DNA of 16,560 bases from RPQK01 sp041946865 (GTDB lineage Bacteria; Acidobacteriota; UBA6911; RPQK01): assembly GCA_041946865.1 (NCBI GenBank), contig JBHGBF010000175.1:1-16560 (forward strand), given 5' to 3'. The position numbers and the translations under genes were made by a program. Numbering within the stretch: the stretch's first letter is position 1; each line of letters starts with the position of its first letter. Shown in pieces: positions 1-7,792 of this stretch. The notes beneath the pieces were generated by a model that made no database searches, was not told the DNA's origin, and saw only the letters and a program-made list of their open reading frames with translations.

Positions 1-1
1 G

Positions 2-178
2 GTTACGGTTCGAAAAAGTTCGCCTAAAGGCGGCACTACAAACAAGACTGAGGCATTACTAGTAGGAGCAGTAGCGGCAGTAGCGGTATTCCGTCAGTCT
101 TTGCAGGCGGTGGCTGCGGAAGCGCCGCAGGGCGCTGCGGAGCCGCGCGCGGCTTCTCTGTGGCGGGTTCTGGCCTGA
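2..178 (+). CDS. Possible C-terminal end of an upstream gene (start outside window)
   Basis: One forward frame stays open from base 2 to a TGA at 176-178, giving 58 codons. The other two forward frames stop at 25-27 and 60-62. The predicted tail is Ala/Val-rich, with a short hydrophobic stretch (LLVGAVAAVAVF) followed by a more polar Ala-rich end. A 9-bp direct repeat (GCAGTAGCG at 68-76 and 77-85) lies inside it. I do not recognise a family, and third-position GC is less biased than in the neighbouring genes, so this could also be non-coding leader DNA. A promoter-like element for the next gene begins immediately after the stop, which fits a gene boundary here. Confidence 0.25.
   Translation, partial: VTVRKSSPKGGTTNKTEALLVGAVAAVAVFRQSLQAVAAEAPQGAAEPRAASLWRVLA
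121..154. other. Two GC-rich inverted repeats upstream of the protease gene
   Basis: AGCGCC (121-126) and GGCGCT (131-136) can form a 6-bp hairpin with a GCAG loop. It is followed by a perfect 14-bp palindrome AGCCGCGCGCGGCT at 141-154. There is no T-run, so this is not a classical intrinsic terminator. It could be a weak transcription stop for the preceding gene or simply a result of GC-rich composition. Confidence 0.3.
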
Positions 179-187
179 TGTTATACT
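179..187 (+). promoter_or_regulatory. Extended -10 promoter for the S41 protease operon
   Basis: TGTTATACT matches the extended -10 form TGnTATAAT with one mismatch. No good -35 hexamer is found at 16-18 bp upstream, as expected for extended -10 promoters. Transcription would start near 194, leaving a leader of about 50 nt with a GAGG ribosome-binding motif just before the start codon. This is a sequence-based guess. Confidence 0.4.
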
Positions 188-245
188 GTATAGGCTAGCG
201 GGTCGCTTCCCGCGCGCAATTTCGGGAGTAGAGGTTGAGGAATTG

Positions 246-1871
246 ATGCGAAACAGATTGGCTCTTTTCGTCACCACAGTCATCATCACTGCGGCGCTTC
301 TGGGCGGCTGGTTAGGCGACCGGGTCAGCGCGGGCCCTCCGCTGGAAAAGGACACACAGGCGCTGCTGAAGACTTTCACCGAGGCTCTGGCCGTGATTCA
401 GGCCAACTATATTCGCCCCGTCACTTCCGAAACCTTGATTGAAGCGTCGGTTCGGGGGCTTTTGAGGACTCTCGATCCGCACAGCTCGTTTTTTGCGACG
501 TCCGACTACAGCCGGCTGCAGGAGGAGCAGCAGGGCAGGTACTATGGTCTGGGGATCACGATTCGGGCCGAATCACCGGGCAGTGGCCGAGTCGTGGTGG
601 TGGAACCGCCCGCTCCCGGGACCCCCGCCTACAAGGTGGGCATGAAGGCCGGCGACATCATTTCCAAGATCGAAGGCCAATCAATTGAAGACTGGGACGT
701 GAACGAGGACGTCATTCCGAACCTGAAGGGCCCGAAAGGGACCAAGGTGAACATCACTATCGAGCGTCCTGGTGAGCCTCAGCCGCTGGAACTGACCGTG
801 GAACGCGACGAGATCCCGCTTTACACCATCAAATACGCCTTCCACGTCCGACCAGGCATTGGTTACATCCGGCTCGACAAATTCTCCGAAACCAGCAGTC
901 ATGAGCTGGACGAGGCCTTGAAGAAGCTTGGCGAGGCAAGCCTGAAGGGTTTGATCCTCGACCTTCGCGATAATCCCGGCGGAGCGCTCAGCCAGGCGAT
1001 CGAAGTCGCCGACCGTTTCCTGGCCAAGGATCAGGTCATCGTGAGCACGAAGGGTCGTCAGGGTCGTGAACCGCACGAATATCGCGCGCCGAGAGGCCGG
1101 CGCTACATGTACCCAATGATCGTTCTCATCAACCAGAACAGCGCAAGCGCCAGTGAGATCGTGGCGGGGGCGCTGCAGGACCATGATCGGGCTCTGATTG
1201 TCGGGGAAACCAGTTTCGGAAAGGCTCTGGTCCAGACCATCTATCCGCTCGATGGACGGCGCGGCCTGGCGTTGACGACCGGCCGCTACTACACGCCTGC
1301 CGACCGGTTGATTCAGCGGGACTACTCGCAAGGCTTCTACGATTACTTCTACACAAGGGCCAAAGTGGAGAGCAAGAATCGCCAGCAGAAGCAGACTGAC
1401 GGCGGCCGGACGGTGTATGGCGGGGGCGGTATCACGCCCGACTACGAGGTGACCCAAAAGGCCGACAAATTGGGCCGCCTGATTGACCGCCGCAACCTTT
1501 TCTACGATTTCGCAACCAAACTCACCACCGGAGAAGTCAAGTCTGATGTCAAATACGACTACTCCGGGAAGAAGTTGTCCGAGGAGGAGAAAGCCCGGAT
1601 CAAGAGCGAGTTGGACGTGACCGATCAGACTCTGATATTGTTTAAACAATATCTCCAGGAGAAGAAGGTCGCCTTCTCAGAACAGAGCTTTGAGGAAAGC
1701 AAAGACCTGATCCGAAATCGTCTAAAACAGGAACTTTTTCTTTTAGTCTTTGAAAGCGACCGGGAGGGGTACAGGGTCGCGCTTGAGATAGACCAGCAAG
1801 TTCAAAAGGCAATTGAACTTCTACCGCAGGCTCAAGTGCTGGCCCAAAATAGTGTTGCCAGGCAAAGATAG
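246..1871 (+). CDS. ctpA: S41 family carboxyl-terminal processing protease (CtpA/Prc type)
   Basis: A periplasmic serine protease of 541 residues that cleaves proteins near their C-terminus; relatives process or degrade envelope proteins and murein hydrolases. An N-terminal membrane segment or signal peptide spans about residues 6-24. A PDZ domain lies near 95-190 (PAYKVGMKAGDIISKIEGQ around 127-145). The S41 core follows, with LDLRDNPGG at 238-246 and the catalytic Ser/Lys dyad S301 (NSASASE) and K326 (TSFGKALVQ), 25 residues apart as in E. coli Prc, with Q330 behind. A charged helical tail of about 150 residues follows. The ATG at 246 is preferred; a TTG directly before it is in frame. GAGG lies just upstream. 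The gene ends 34 nt before the lytic transglycosylase, so the two are probably co-transcribed. Family assignment is firm; the substrate is unknown. Confidence 0.95.
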   Translation: MRNRLALFVTTVIITAALLGGWLGDRVSAGPPLEKDTQALLKTFTEALAVIQANYIRPVTSETLIEASVRGLLRTLDPHSSFFATSDYSRLQEEQQGRYYGLGITIRAESPGSGRVVVVEPPAPGTPAYKVGMKAGDIISKIEGQSIEDWDVNEDVIPNLKGPKGTKVNITIERPGEPQPLELTVERDEIPLYTIKYAFHVRPGIGYIRLDKFSETSSHELDEALKKLGEASLKGLILDLRDNPGGALSQAIEVADRFLAKDQVIVSTKGRQGREPHEYRAPRGRRYMYPMIVLINQNSASASEIVAGALQDHDRALIVGETSFGKALVQTIYPLDGRRGLALTTGRYYTPADRLIQRDYSQGFYDYFYTRAKVESKNRQQKQTDGGRTVYGGGGITPDYEVTQKADKLGRLIDRRNLFYDFATKLTTGEVKSDVKYDYSGKKLSEEEKARIKSELDVTDQTLILFKQYLQEKKVAFSEQSFEESKDLIRNRLKQELFLLVFESDREGYRVALEIDQQVQKAIELLPQAQVLAQNSVARQR

Positions 1872-1905
1872 AAGTTCTTAAACTAGCCAGGCGTTTTCAA
1901 GCGGG

Positions 1906-3669
1906 GTGAGCGTGGAGCATCGACGTTGGCTTGCCCGCCTGGTGCTGTATTTCGGGCTGGCGCTCCTTTTGGGCTGTACATCAAGTAAGAAACCTGTCAC
2001 ACGTCTTGTGCTGAGACCGGAACCCGCCGTCGTACCGGTTTCAGCTCCGGCCGAGCCGGTCCCACTGACAACCGAGAGCCGGCCGCCTCTTGTGATCCCA
2101 CCGCCACCGACTCCCTTGCAGGAGCAGGTCGATTTGCTGGTGATCCAGTCCAGGGAACTGATCGACGAGGGGAAGCGGTACTGCCGAGAAGGGAAGGTCG
2201 AAGACGGGCGCAGATGCTTTAAACTGGCTCTGGATCGCCTCAAGAACTCCGGCCTTGGCTTCTACGAGAACCCGCAGCTGGAGCAGGCGTACTATACCTT
2301 CCTTTCGGAGGTTCAGGCCGAAGAGCTGCGCGTCATGATGGCTCTGTCGCAGCAGACGGCGCCCGAAGAAGTTGAAGAACCCACTCCCCTTGACGAAATC
2401 TCCGACCTCAACCTCTATTCAATCGAAGTCGACCCTCACTTGAGCGAGCTGGTCAGCCAGGACCTGCTGGAGACTAAATACGACATCCCGGTTGTCTTGA
2501 ATGACCAGGTGGTCAGGTTCCTGAACTACTATCAGAACCGGGGCCGGAGAATCATGGAGGAGGGGCTGCGCCGTTCCGGGAAATATCTGGACATTTTCCG
2601 GGAGACTTTTGAGAAAGAGGGCATTCCTCTGGATCTGGCTTACGTGTCTCACGTCGAAAGCCTTTTCAATCCGCGAGCACGCTCGCGCGCTCGGGCCATC
2701 GGCTTGTGGCAGTTCATGAAAGGCACGGGGCAGCTCTACAACCTGCGGCAGGACTGGTGGGTGGACGAGAGATCCGACATCGTCAAATCCACTCAGGCGG
2801 CCGCCCGTTACATGAAGGACCTTTACAAGGATTTCAAAGACTGGCACCTGGTGCTTGCCGCCTATAACGTTGGTCCCGGACGAATCGAGAAAATCGTTCG
2901 GCGGCGAGGCGAGATGGACTACTGGACGATGGCCGAGCGCCGGCTGCTGCCTCGCGAGACGATCAACCACGTTCCCTCCATTCTTGCCGCATTGATTATT
3001 TTCAAAAACCCCGAGCGATACGGCTTTGATGTGGTCCCCGACCTGCCCTTGGAGTTCGATTCGATTCGCTTGGAGTTCCAGGTTGACTTGAAGGTCGTGG
3101 CCGAAGCGGCGGGCGTGCCGGTGGACCAGTTGCGGGAACTGAACCCGGAGCTCAGGTACGGCATCACCCCGGCCGAGCCGAACGGGTATATGCTCAAGGT
3201 TCCCTCCGGTTCCGGCGAAACGGTGCAAGCCAGGCTGGCCGTCCTCCCGCCGCATCAACGGCTCAAGTTTGCCCATTACCGAGTGAAGAAGGGCGACACG
3301 TTGGGCACTATTGCTCGTAAGCACGGCACCTCCGTCGAAGCTATCGCCCAGATGAACCGCATCAAGCGTGCCAGGAGCCTGAGAATCAACCAGGATCTGA
3401 TCATTCCGAGCGCCGGGTGGAGAGGCGAGGGGCGCGAACTGGCCCGCGCGGCAACCCCCAAGCCGGAGGTCCCGGTCGCTTCCCGTCACATCGTCCGCAG
3501 GGGTGAGTCGCTCTCGACCATCGCTCACAGGTATGGCGTGTCGGTCGAGGATCTGCGTCGATGGAACAATCTCAGAAGGGGCCAGCTGATCTATCCCGGT
3601 CAGACGCTTCGGCTGGAAAAGCGGGCCGAGCAAAGGTCGGGACTTGTCCAGATCGGCGGGAACCAATGA
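1906..3669 (+). CDS. mltD: Lipoprotein lytic transglycosylase with SLT and LysM domains (MltD-like)
   Basis: A membrane-bound murein lytic transglycosylase that cleaves glycan strands of peptidoglycan. A short signal ends in a lipobox (LLGC, Cys24), so it should be lipid-anchored, probably in the outer membrane. A proline-rich linker (about 36-70) and a helical region follow. The SLT domain has catalytic Glu251 (HVESLFNP), then AIGLWQFM (264-271) and AAYNVGPGRI (318-327). A degenerate LysM-like stretch lies near 390-432, with clear LysM domains at about 457-500 and 528-571. Size and order match MltD. The start is GTG at 1906, or GTG at 1912, which has GGGG at a better distance; the lipobox is kept either way. 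The stop overlaps the next gene by ATGA, indicating translational coupling. Pairing with a Ctp protease is sensible because Prc-type proteases control murein hydrolases; that link is inferred here. Confidence 0.93.
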   Translation: MSVEHRRWLARLVLYFGLALLLGCTSSKKPVTRLVLRPEPAVVPVSAPAEPVPLTTESRPPLVIPPPPTPLQEQVDLLVIQSRELIDEGKRYCREGKVEDGRRCFKLALDRLKNSGLGFYENPQLEQAYYTFLSEVQAEELRVMMALSQQTAPEEVEEPTPLDEISDLNLYSIEVDPHLSELVSQDLLETKYDIPVVLNDQVVRFLNYYQNRGRRIMEEGLRRSGKYLDIFRETFEKEGIPLDLAYVSHVESLFNPRARSRARAIGLWQFMKGTGQLYNLRQDWWVDERSDIVKSTQAAARYMKDLYKDFKDWHLVLAAYNVGPGRIEKIVRRRGEMDYWTMAERRLLPRETINHVPSILAALIIFKNPERYGFDVVPDLPLEFDSIRLEFQVDLKVVAEAAGVPVDQLRELNPELRYGITPAEPNGYMLKVPSGSGETVQARLAVLPPHQRLKFAHYRVKKGDTLGTIARKHGTSVEAIAQMNRIKRARSLRINQDLIIPSAGWRGEGRELARAATPKPEVPVASRHIVRRGESLSTIAHRYGVSVEDLRRWNNLRRGQLIYPGQTLRLEKRAEQRSGLVQIGGNQ

Positions 3670-4592
3670 AATTCTGCTCCTTCCGAGCCGGGGATGGAAT
3701 CACCCATTTTGGTTTCCAGCTCGACGAGCGCCGGATTGTCGATATTCCCGCTGCCCTGTCCTGCCTGGGCGGATCTGTTGCCCCGTCGCCTCAGCCGCTG
3801 CTTCAAGCCTCAGATCTGAAAAGGTGGCTGGCCGGCGGACAGACTGCCGTCGAGGTCGCCGGTCAGCTCCGGCAGCTGCTCTTGGCTCAGGACGGGACTT
3901 GTCCTGAAGCTCTGTTCGAGGCATCCCGAGTCCAATTTGCGCCGCCCATTCCGAATGCCGGGAAGATTATCGCTATCGGGCTGAATTACCGGGACCATGC
4001 GGCGGAACAAAAGGCGCCCTTGCCGAAGGCCCCTCTCATCTTTGCCAAGTTCCCTACCGCTCTCATCGGGCATGAAGAGGACATTCAACTGCCGGCGATC
4101 AGCCAGAAAGTCGATGTCGAAGCAGAGCTCTGCGTGGTGATCGGAAGAACCGGGAGAGGTTTTACCGAGTCGGAAGCTCGCGCGGCGATTGCGGGGTATA
4201 TGGTCGGAAATGACGTGAGCGCCCGCGACCTGCAGTTTTCAGACAGGCAGTGGGTCCGGGGCAAATCGTGCGACACGTTTGCGCCCTGCGGTCCGTTCCT
4301 GGTGACTCCGGACGAGGTCGATGACCCGCATGCCCTGGACATAAAGCTGGAGTTGAACGGCCGCGTTCAGCAATCGTCAAACACCCGCGAGATGGTCTTC
4401 AACAGCTTTGCCCTGGTGGCCTACATTTCTCAGGCGATTACGCTTGAGACCGGCGACCTGATCTATACCGGCACGCCTGCCGGCGTGGGCGTGTTTCGTG
4501 ATCCCCCGGTGTTCCTCAAGCCCGGCGATGTCGTGGAGGTTTCAATCGAAAAGATCGGGACGCTGCGTAATCGTGCGGCGCAAGCGGGCTGA
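3666..4592 (+). CDS. Fumarylacetoacetate hydrolase family protein
   Basis: A 308-residue FAH-superfamily enzyme, a cytosolic metal-dependent hydrolase, decarboxylase or isomerase acting on acylpyruvate-like or ring-cleavage products. The core begins at KIIAIGLNYRDHAAE (100-114). Metal-ligand positions are seen as E152 and E154 (VEAEL) and D183 (GNDVSARD), with K200 (RGKSCDTFAPCGP) and TGTPAGVG (268-275) completing the active site. The first 95 residues form the variable N-terminal part typical of FAHD1/HpcE-type proteins. The ATG at 3666 overlaps the TGA of the preceding gene by 4 nt, and a GGCGGG motif lies a few bases upstream. An in-frame start further upstream would lie inside the previous gene and is rejected. 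Exact substrate cannot be told from sequence. Its placement behind two peptidoglycan genes gives no metabolic clue. Confidence 0.9.
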   Translation: MKFCSFRAGDGITHFGFQLDERRIVDIPAALSCLGGSVAPSPQPLLQASDLKRWLAGGQTAVEVAGQLRQLLLAQDGTCPEALFEASRVQFAPPIPNAGKIIAIGLNYRDHAAEQKAPLPKAPLIFAKFPTALIGHEEDIQLPAISQKVDVEAELCVVIGRTGRGFTESEARAAIAGYMVGNDVSARDLQFSDRQWVRGKSCDTFAPCGPFLVTPDEVDDPHALDIKLELNGRVQQSSNTREMVFNSFALVAYISQAITLETGDLIYTGTPAGVGVFRDPPVFLKPGDVVEVSIEKIGTLRNRAAQAG

Positions 4593-4631
4593 AGTGAGGC
4601 ACCTGATTCTGCCGGAAAGCCCAGAAAGCAC

Positions 4632-5573
4632 TTAGTTCTTCCGGGTCCAGATGAACGCGTAGAATTCCTTGGTCTCGCGAAACCCGAGACGCGAGTAGAG
4701 GTGGTGTGCCCCGACGTTCTGCGCCGAAACCGAAAGGGTGACTTTTGAGAGTCCCCGCTCTTTGGCGGCTTTGAAATACCGAGTCAGAAGGGCTGTTCCC
4801 AGCCCTTTGCCTTGCGCCTCACGTTTTATCGAAATCTGGGGAATCATACCGGTTCCGGGGCTGATCAGCGAAGTGATCAAGACACCTGTCACACGCCCGG
4901 CGGCATCCAGGGCGATCCGGCTGGTTTCCGGAGAGAATTTGCCGCAGCCGGGGTTATCGACCAGGTTGCGCAGGAATCGGACACAACCCTCGCGCGACTG
5001 GTAGTCGTAGCACATATCGTGGTCCGGAGAGCCGGAGTAGCTGTCAAAGATCGTGTCGGCCGCGGGGAGGAAGTAGCCTCGGTCCCAGGCCAGAATACGA
5101 AAATCCCGGGGATGAGAGTGTACTTCAGTGAGAGGCAGGTCGCGGTCGAGAGGGAGGCTCATGAAGAAGCGCCGCAGGGCGACAAAGCCTTCGCGCACCA
5201 TGATGGGTGCGACGTCGCAGTTGAAGTCGAAAACCTGGCTCTCGATCCGCCGAACATCAGGATGCGCTTGAAGCGCTCGAAGGGCGCTGGTGATGAGCAG
5301 TTCGTAGCTGGACGGGGAGGCATGATCACGCACCACATAAATGTTGCCGAGGTATCCCAGGGGCGGGGCGGTCACGTAGTAGCAGTAGCCGGCCGCGGCC
5401 GTTCCGGCGGCGAGGAAGAAGCCGGGAAGTGTACGACAACTGATGTGTCTCTTTATTAAGGCCACAGCTGAGCTGCAATCCCAGCTTAGCTGGGCGCGCC
5501 AGTCCTCGAGTTCCTCGGCAAAAACCTGCTCCAGCAAGGCCGGAGAAGCTACCGCAAGCGGCAGCACCTGCAT
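4632..5573 (-). CDS. GNAT-family N-acetyltransferase, tandem-domain
   Basis: A 313-residue predicted acetyl-CoA-dependent acyltransferase. The C-terminal half is a clear GNAT domain: strand IPQISIKREAQ (244-254), the acetyl-CoA loop Q254-G-K-G-L-G259, the following helix, and SVSAQNVGAHHLYSRLGF (281-298). The N-terminal half also reads as a GNAT fold (YLGNIYVV at 74-81, a helix near 90-104, and NCDVAPIMVREGF at 118-130) but lacks a clean acetyl-CoA loop, so it is probably a degenerate copy. Such two-domain proteins acetylate amines, amino acids or peptides; the substrate is not predictable. The gene is convergent with the FAH gene and divergent from the HD nuclease. The start ATG lies 6 nt after an extended -10 box. 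Confidence 0.85.
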   Translation of the reverse strand: MQVLPLAVASPALLEQVFAEELEDWRAQLSWDCSSAVALIKRHISCRTLPGFFLAAGTAAAGYCYYVTAPPLGYLGNIYVVRDHASPSSYELLITSALRALQAHPDVRRIESQVFDFNCDVAPIMVREGFVALRRFFMSLPLDRDLPLTEVHSHPRDFRILAWDRGYFLPAADTIFDSYSGSPDHDMCYDYQSREGCVRFLRNLVDNPGCGKFSPETSRIALDAAGRVTGVLITSLISPGTGMIPQISIKREAQGKGLGTALLTRYFKAAKERGLSKVTLSVSAQNVGAHHLYSRLGFRETKEFYAFIWTRKN

Positions 5574-5579
5574 TCCGCA

Positions 5580-5588
5580 ATTGTAGCA
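5580..5588 (-). promoter_or_regulatory. Extended -10 promoter for the GNAT gene, probably leaderless
   Basis: On the minus strand the sequence is TGCTACAAT, an extended -10 element one base from consensus. Only 6 nt separate it from the ATG at 5573, so transcription would start at or next to the A of the start codon. No Shine-Dalgarno sequence fits in the gap. No consensus -35 is seen. Confidence 0.5.
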
Positions 5589-5635
5589 TTTTCAAACCAA
5601 GAGCGGCCGAAAAGCGCCTGTTTGTCAGGGCTTTC

Positions 5636-5644
5636 TGCTATTTT
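5636..5644 (+). promoter_or_regulatory. Weak extended -10 promoter for the OB/HD nuclease gene
   Basis: TGCTATTTT resembles an extended -10 and ends 9 nt before the ATG at 5654. A start site 6-8 nt downstream would give a nearly leaderless mRNA. TTGTCA at 5622-5627 is too close to act as its -35. A weak AGG at 5648-5650 is the only ribosome-binding-like motif. This and the GNAT promoter share an 80-bp divergent intergenic region. Confidence 0.3.
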
Positions 5645-5653
5645 CCCAGGCAG

Positions 5654-6691
5654 ATGAAATACATTCGGGACTTGAAAGAAAACGAAATCGTGGTTTCCTT
5701 TTCCTCAGTGCGATCCAAGCAGCTCAAGTCCAAGCGAAACGGGGAACCGTATCTGGAACTGGTGCTTGCCGATCGAACCGGTCAAATAGAGGCGAAAATC
5801 TGGGACGACGTCGATGTCTGGCGGGAGCAGGTGCAAGAGGGGGATTTCATCAAATACAAAGGGCGCGTGCAGGTTTACCGCGGCAGTCGCCAACTGATTG
5901 TAGAGCGCGTGCGCAAGGTGGCGCCCGGCGACCAGGCCGAAGGATTTGCTGAATCGGAAGTGATTCCCGCCAGCGAATACGATATCGACGAAATGTGGAA
6001 CAAGCTGCACCAACTGATTTCCAGCCACTGCCTGCGGCCCTGTGTGTTGCAGCTGCTGCGCTCGGTCTTGGAACACAACCGGGAGAAAATCAGGAGCTTC
6101 CCTGCGGGAACGGAAATCCATCACAGCTATTGGGGCGGTTTTTTGGAGCATATGCTTTCCGTGCTCGAGAGCGCCCTGTTTTTTGCGTCAAAATACCCGG
6201 CTCTGGATATCGACATTCTCGTCGCCGGCGCCGTCCTTCACGATATCGGGAAGCTCGAGGAGCTGGCGAACCCTAAGAATCCGTCGTATACGGCGAAGGG
6301 GATGCTAATCGGACATGTGGTGCTCGGCCGCGACCTGCTCCGTGAAGAAGCCCGCCTGATCCCGGATTTTCCCCCTGACCTGCTCATGCTTCTAGAGCAT
6401 GTGATCCTGAGCCATCAGGGGCAGCTTGAGTGGGGCTCGCCCAAGGAGCCGAAGACGCCGGAGGCGTTGGTGCTGCACTACATCGACGATCTGGACGCGA
6501 AGATGAATCGGGTCTTCCGGCTGCTGCGCGATGACCAGAACGATTCCGAGTTCACAGCCTTCGATCGATTTCTCGGCCGTGCGGTGTTTAAGGGAACTGC
6601 CGGCGCCGAGAGCCAGGAGCCGTCGATGACGCCTGCTGACTCCAGCCGGCCCTTGCGCCTGGTTGCCGGGGCCCGGGAATCGCGAGACTGA
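5654..6691 (+). CDS. YhaM-like 3'-5' exoribonuclease (OB-fold plus HD domain)
   Basis: A 345-residue protein with the YhaM/Cbf1 layout. An N-terminal OB-fold nucleic-acid-binding domain (about 10-90, with YLELVLADRTGQIEAKIWDD around 33-52) is followed by an HD phosphohydrolase domain. HD metal-binding positions are visible as H156/H157, H166 (GGFLEH), the H196-D197 pair (VLHDIGKLEEL), H221, H249 and D279/D280 (HYIDDLDAKM). Family members are cytoplasmic Mn-dependent 3'-5' exonucleases acting on single-stranded RNA or DNA. The C-terminal 35 residues are low-complexity. Length is slightly above B. subtilis YhaM. The start is the first ATG, followed directly by the OB domain. The next gene begins 50 nt downstream but has its own promoter-like sequence. 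Confident for the family; RNA versus DNA as substrate is open. Confidence 0.88.
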   Translation: MKYIRDLKENEIVVSFSSVRSKQLKSKRNGEPYLELVLADRTGQIEAKIWDDVDVWREQVQEGDFIKYKGRVQVYRGSRQLIVERVRKVAPGDQAEGFAESEVIPASEYDIDEMWNKLHQLISSHCLRPCVLQLLRSVLEHNREKIRSFPAGTEIHHSYWGGFLEHMLSVLESALFFASKYPALDIDILVAGAVLHDIGKLEELANPKNPSYTAKGMLIGHVVLGRDLLREEARLIPDFPPDLLMLLEHVILSHQGQLEWGSPKEPKTPEALVLHYIDDLDAKMNRVFRLLRDDQNDSEFTAFDRFLGRAVFKGTAGAESQEPSMTPADSSRPLRLVAGARESRD

Positions 6692-6705
6692 CTTTCCAGC
6701 CTCAG

Positions 6706-6734
6706 TTGCTCGACCCCCTTGCCGATCATATAAT
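6706..6734 (+). promoter_or_regulatory. Sigma-70-type promoter for the HPF-sigma fusion, probably leaderless
   Basis: TTGCTC at 6706-6711, a 17-bp spacer, and a perfect TATAAT at 6729-6734. The ATG at 6742 begins 7 nt after the -10 box, so the transcript should start at or within a base or two of the start codon. The gap (CGGGTTT) contains no Shine-Dalgarno sequence. This is the best-formed promoter in the window. Confidence 0.6.
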
Positions 6735-6741
6735 CGGGTTT

Positions 6742-7692
6742 ATGAACCTCAAGATTCAGCACCGCAATTTCGATATCCCTCAAACTGTCCAGCGTTTGAT
6801 CGAGAAAAAGGCGCAGAAGGTTCAAAGGATGCTCCCCACCTTTTCCAATGATATGCTGGACCTGCACGTCACGCTCGAGAAGCTGCCGCGGGGCAGCCAG
6901 TACGGCGCAACTGTTGTCCTGACGATTCCGCAGACGGTGATTCGAGTCGAAGAACTGGCTGACAATCCGACAGGGAGCATTCAAGCTGGCTTTGACGAAT
7001 TGTTGCGCAAGATCAAGAAGTTCAAGAGCCAGCTGAACCGGGAGAAATTCTGGCAGCGCCAGCCGGAGACCACGCCCAGGATTCGAACTGAGAGTGTTCG
7101 CGAGTTCGAGAACCTCATCAATCAGAATCTCGACAAGATTCAAAACTACGTGCGCCGCGAGCTTTTCCACAAGGCACTCGCCCACAACATCCCGCCTGGG
7201 ATTCTCCAGCCGGAGGCCGTGGTTGACGAAGTCTTTCTCCTTATGACCTCCCAGAAAAAGGCCAAGCCAAGTAACATGTCCCTGGAACAATGGATGTACC
7301 AGGTGGCTCGCGAGCAGATCGACCGGCGTCTGGATGAGCTTGACGTCGAGTCGCCCCATATCGAGGATTCAACTCCGCAAAGCAAGCCGCAGTGGGAGGA
7401 TGAGGTCCTTAATTTCTATCAACCGGATGAATCGTTGCGACTGGAAGATGTGCTGAGCGATCAGACGGGCGGGAATCCCGAGCTCCTGATGGAAGTCGAG
7501 GAGACGGAGCAGGAACTGCATAAAGCCATTGCGCGTCTGCCTCGCAAGATCCGGGAGTCCTTCGTTCTTTGCGTTCTTGAAGGATTTGACCCGGTCGAGG
7601 TGGCGATGATCACCGGCAAAGCTGCGGAAAAGGTCCAGAAAGACGTCGAAGAGGCGCGGCGCCGGCTGCGTGACCAGTTCCGGGCAGCATAG
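6742..7692 (+). CDS. Ribosome hibernation factor (HPF/RaiA) domain fused to a sigma-70-like domain pair
   Basis: A 316-residue protein. Residues 1-100 have the HPF/RaiA pattern: MNLKIQHRNFDIP start, helix LIEKKAQKVQRML, and the closing helix GSIQAGFDELLRKIKKFKSQL, which ends with the basic KK/K cluster of ribosome-binding HPFs. Residues about 118-200 resemble sigma-70 region 2, with REFENLINQNLDKIQNYVRR, PEAVVDEVFLLM (157-168) where sigma factors have the core-binding DAEDLVQEVF motif, and SLEQWMYQVAREQIDRRL (180-197). An acidic linker (201-255) leads to region 4 (256-312): AIARLPRKIRESFVLCVLEGFDPVEVAMITG and a recognition-helix-like KVQKDVEEARRRLR. The domain order argues for one protein that contacts ribosomes and perhaps RNA polymerase. 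Whether the sigma part still directs transcription is unknown; region 4 alone may act as a DNA- or protein-binding helix-turn-helix. An in-frame start 36 nt upstream is rejected because it would overlap the promoter. Confidence 0.85.
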   Translation: MNLKIQHRNFDIPQTVQRLIEKKAQKVQRMLPTFSNDMLDLHVTLEKLPRGSQYGATVVLTIPQTVIRVEELADNPTGSIQAGFDELLRKIKKFKSQLNREKFWQRQPETTPRIRTESVREFENLINQNLDKIQNYVRRELFHKALAHNIPPGILQPEAVVDEVFLLMTSQKKAKPSNMSLEQWMYQVAREQIDRRLDELDVESPHIEDSTPQSKPQWEDEVLNFYQPDESLRLEDVLSDQTGGNPELLMEVEETEQELHKAIARLPRKIRESFVLCVLEGFDPVEVAMITGKAAEKVQKDVEEARRRLRDQFRAA

Positions 7693-7792
7693 CTTTTCTT
7701 TCAACCAACAAAGGCAAGACAAGCACAGGCATTTTTAAGACCCTCCTCGCGCGGCCGGGCTGTGTGGTTGTTACCCGTGAAATTTGTTGACC

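Noticed and set aside
1..40. End of a tRNA gene, suggested by GGTTCGA near the left edge
   Set aside because: The bases around it do not form a T-arm or acceptor stem and there is no CCA-proximal pairing.
681..1649. Minus-strand open frame (322 codons) opposite the S41 protease
   Set aside because: Antisense to a gene with intact catalytic motifs; no domain or start signal of its own.
2419..3666. Long minus-strand open frame (415 codons) opposite the lytic transglycosylase
   Set aside because: It lies wholly antisense to a gene with SLT and LysM motifs and shows no recognisable domain; high GC makes such antisense frames common.
4593..4631. Terminator between the convergent FAH and GNAT genes
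   Set aside because: No stable inverted repeat or T-tract could be found in this 39-bp gap.
6478..7359. Minus-strand open frame (293 codons) across the YhaM-like/HPF-sigma boundary
   Set aside because: Antisense to two clear domain-bearing genes and across a good plus-strand promoter; no recognisable motif.
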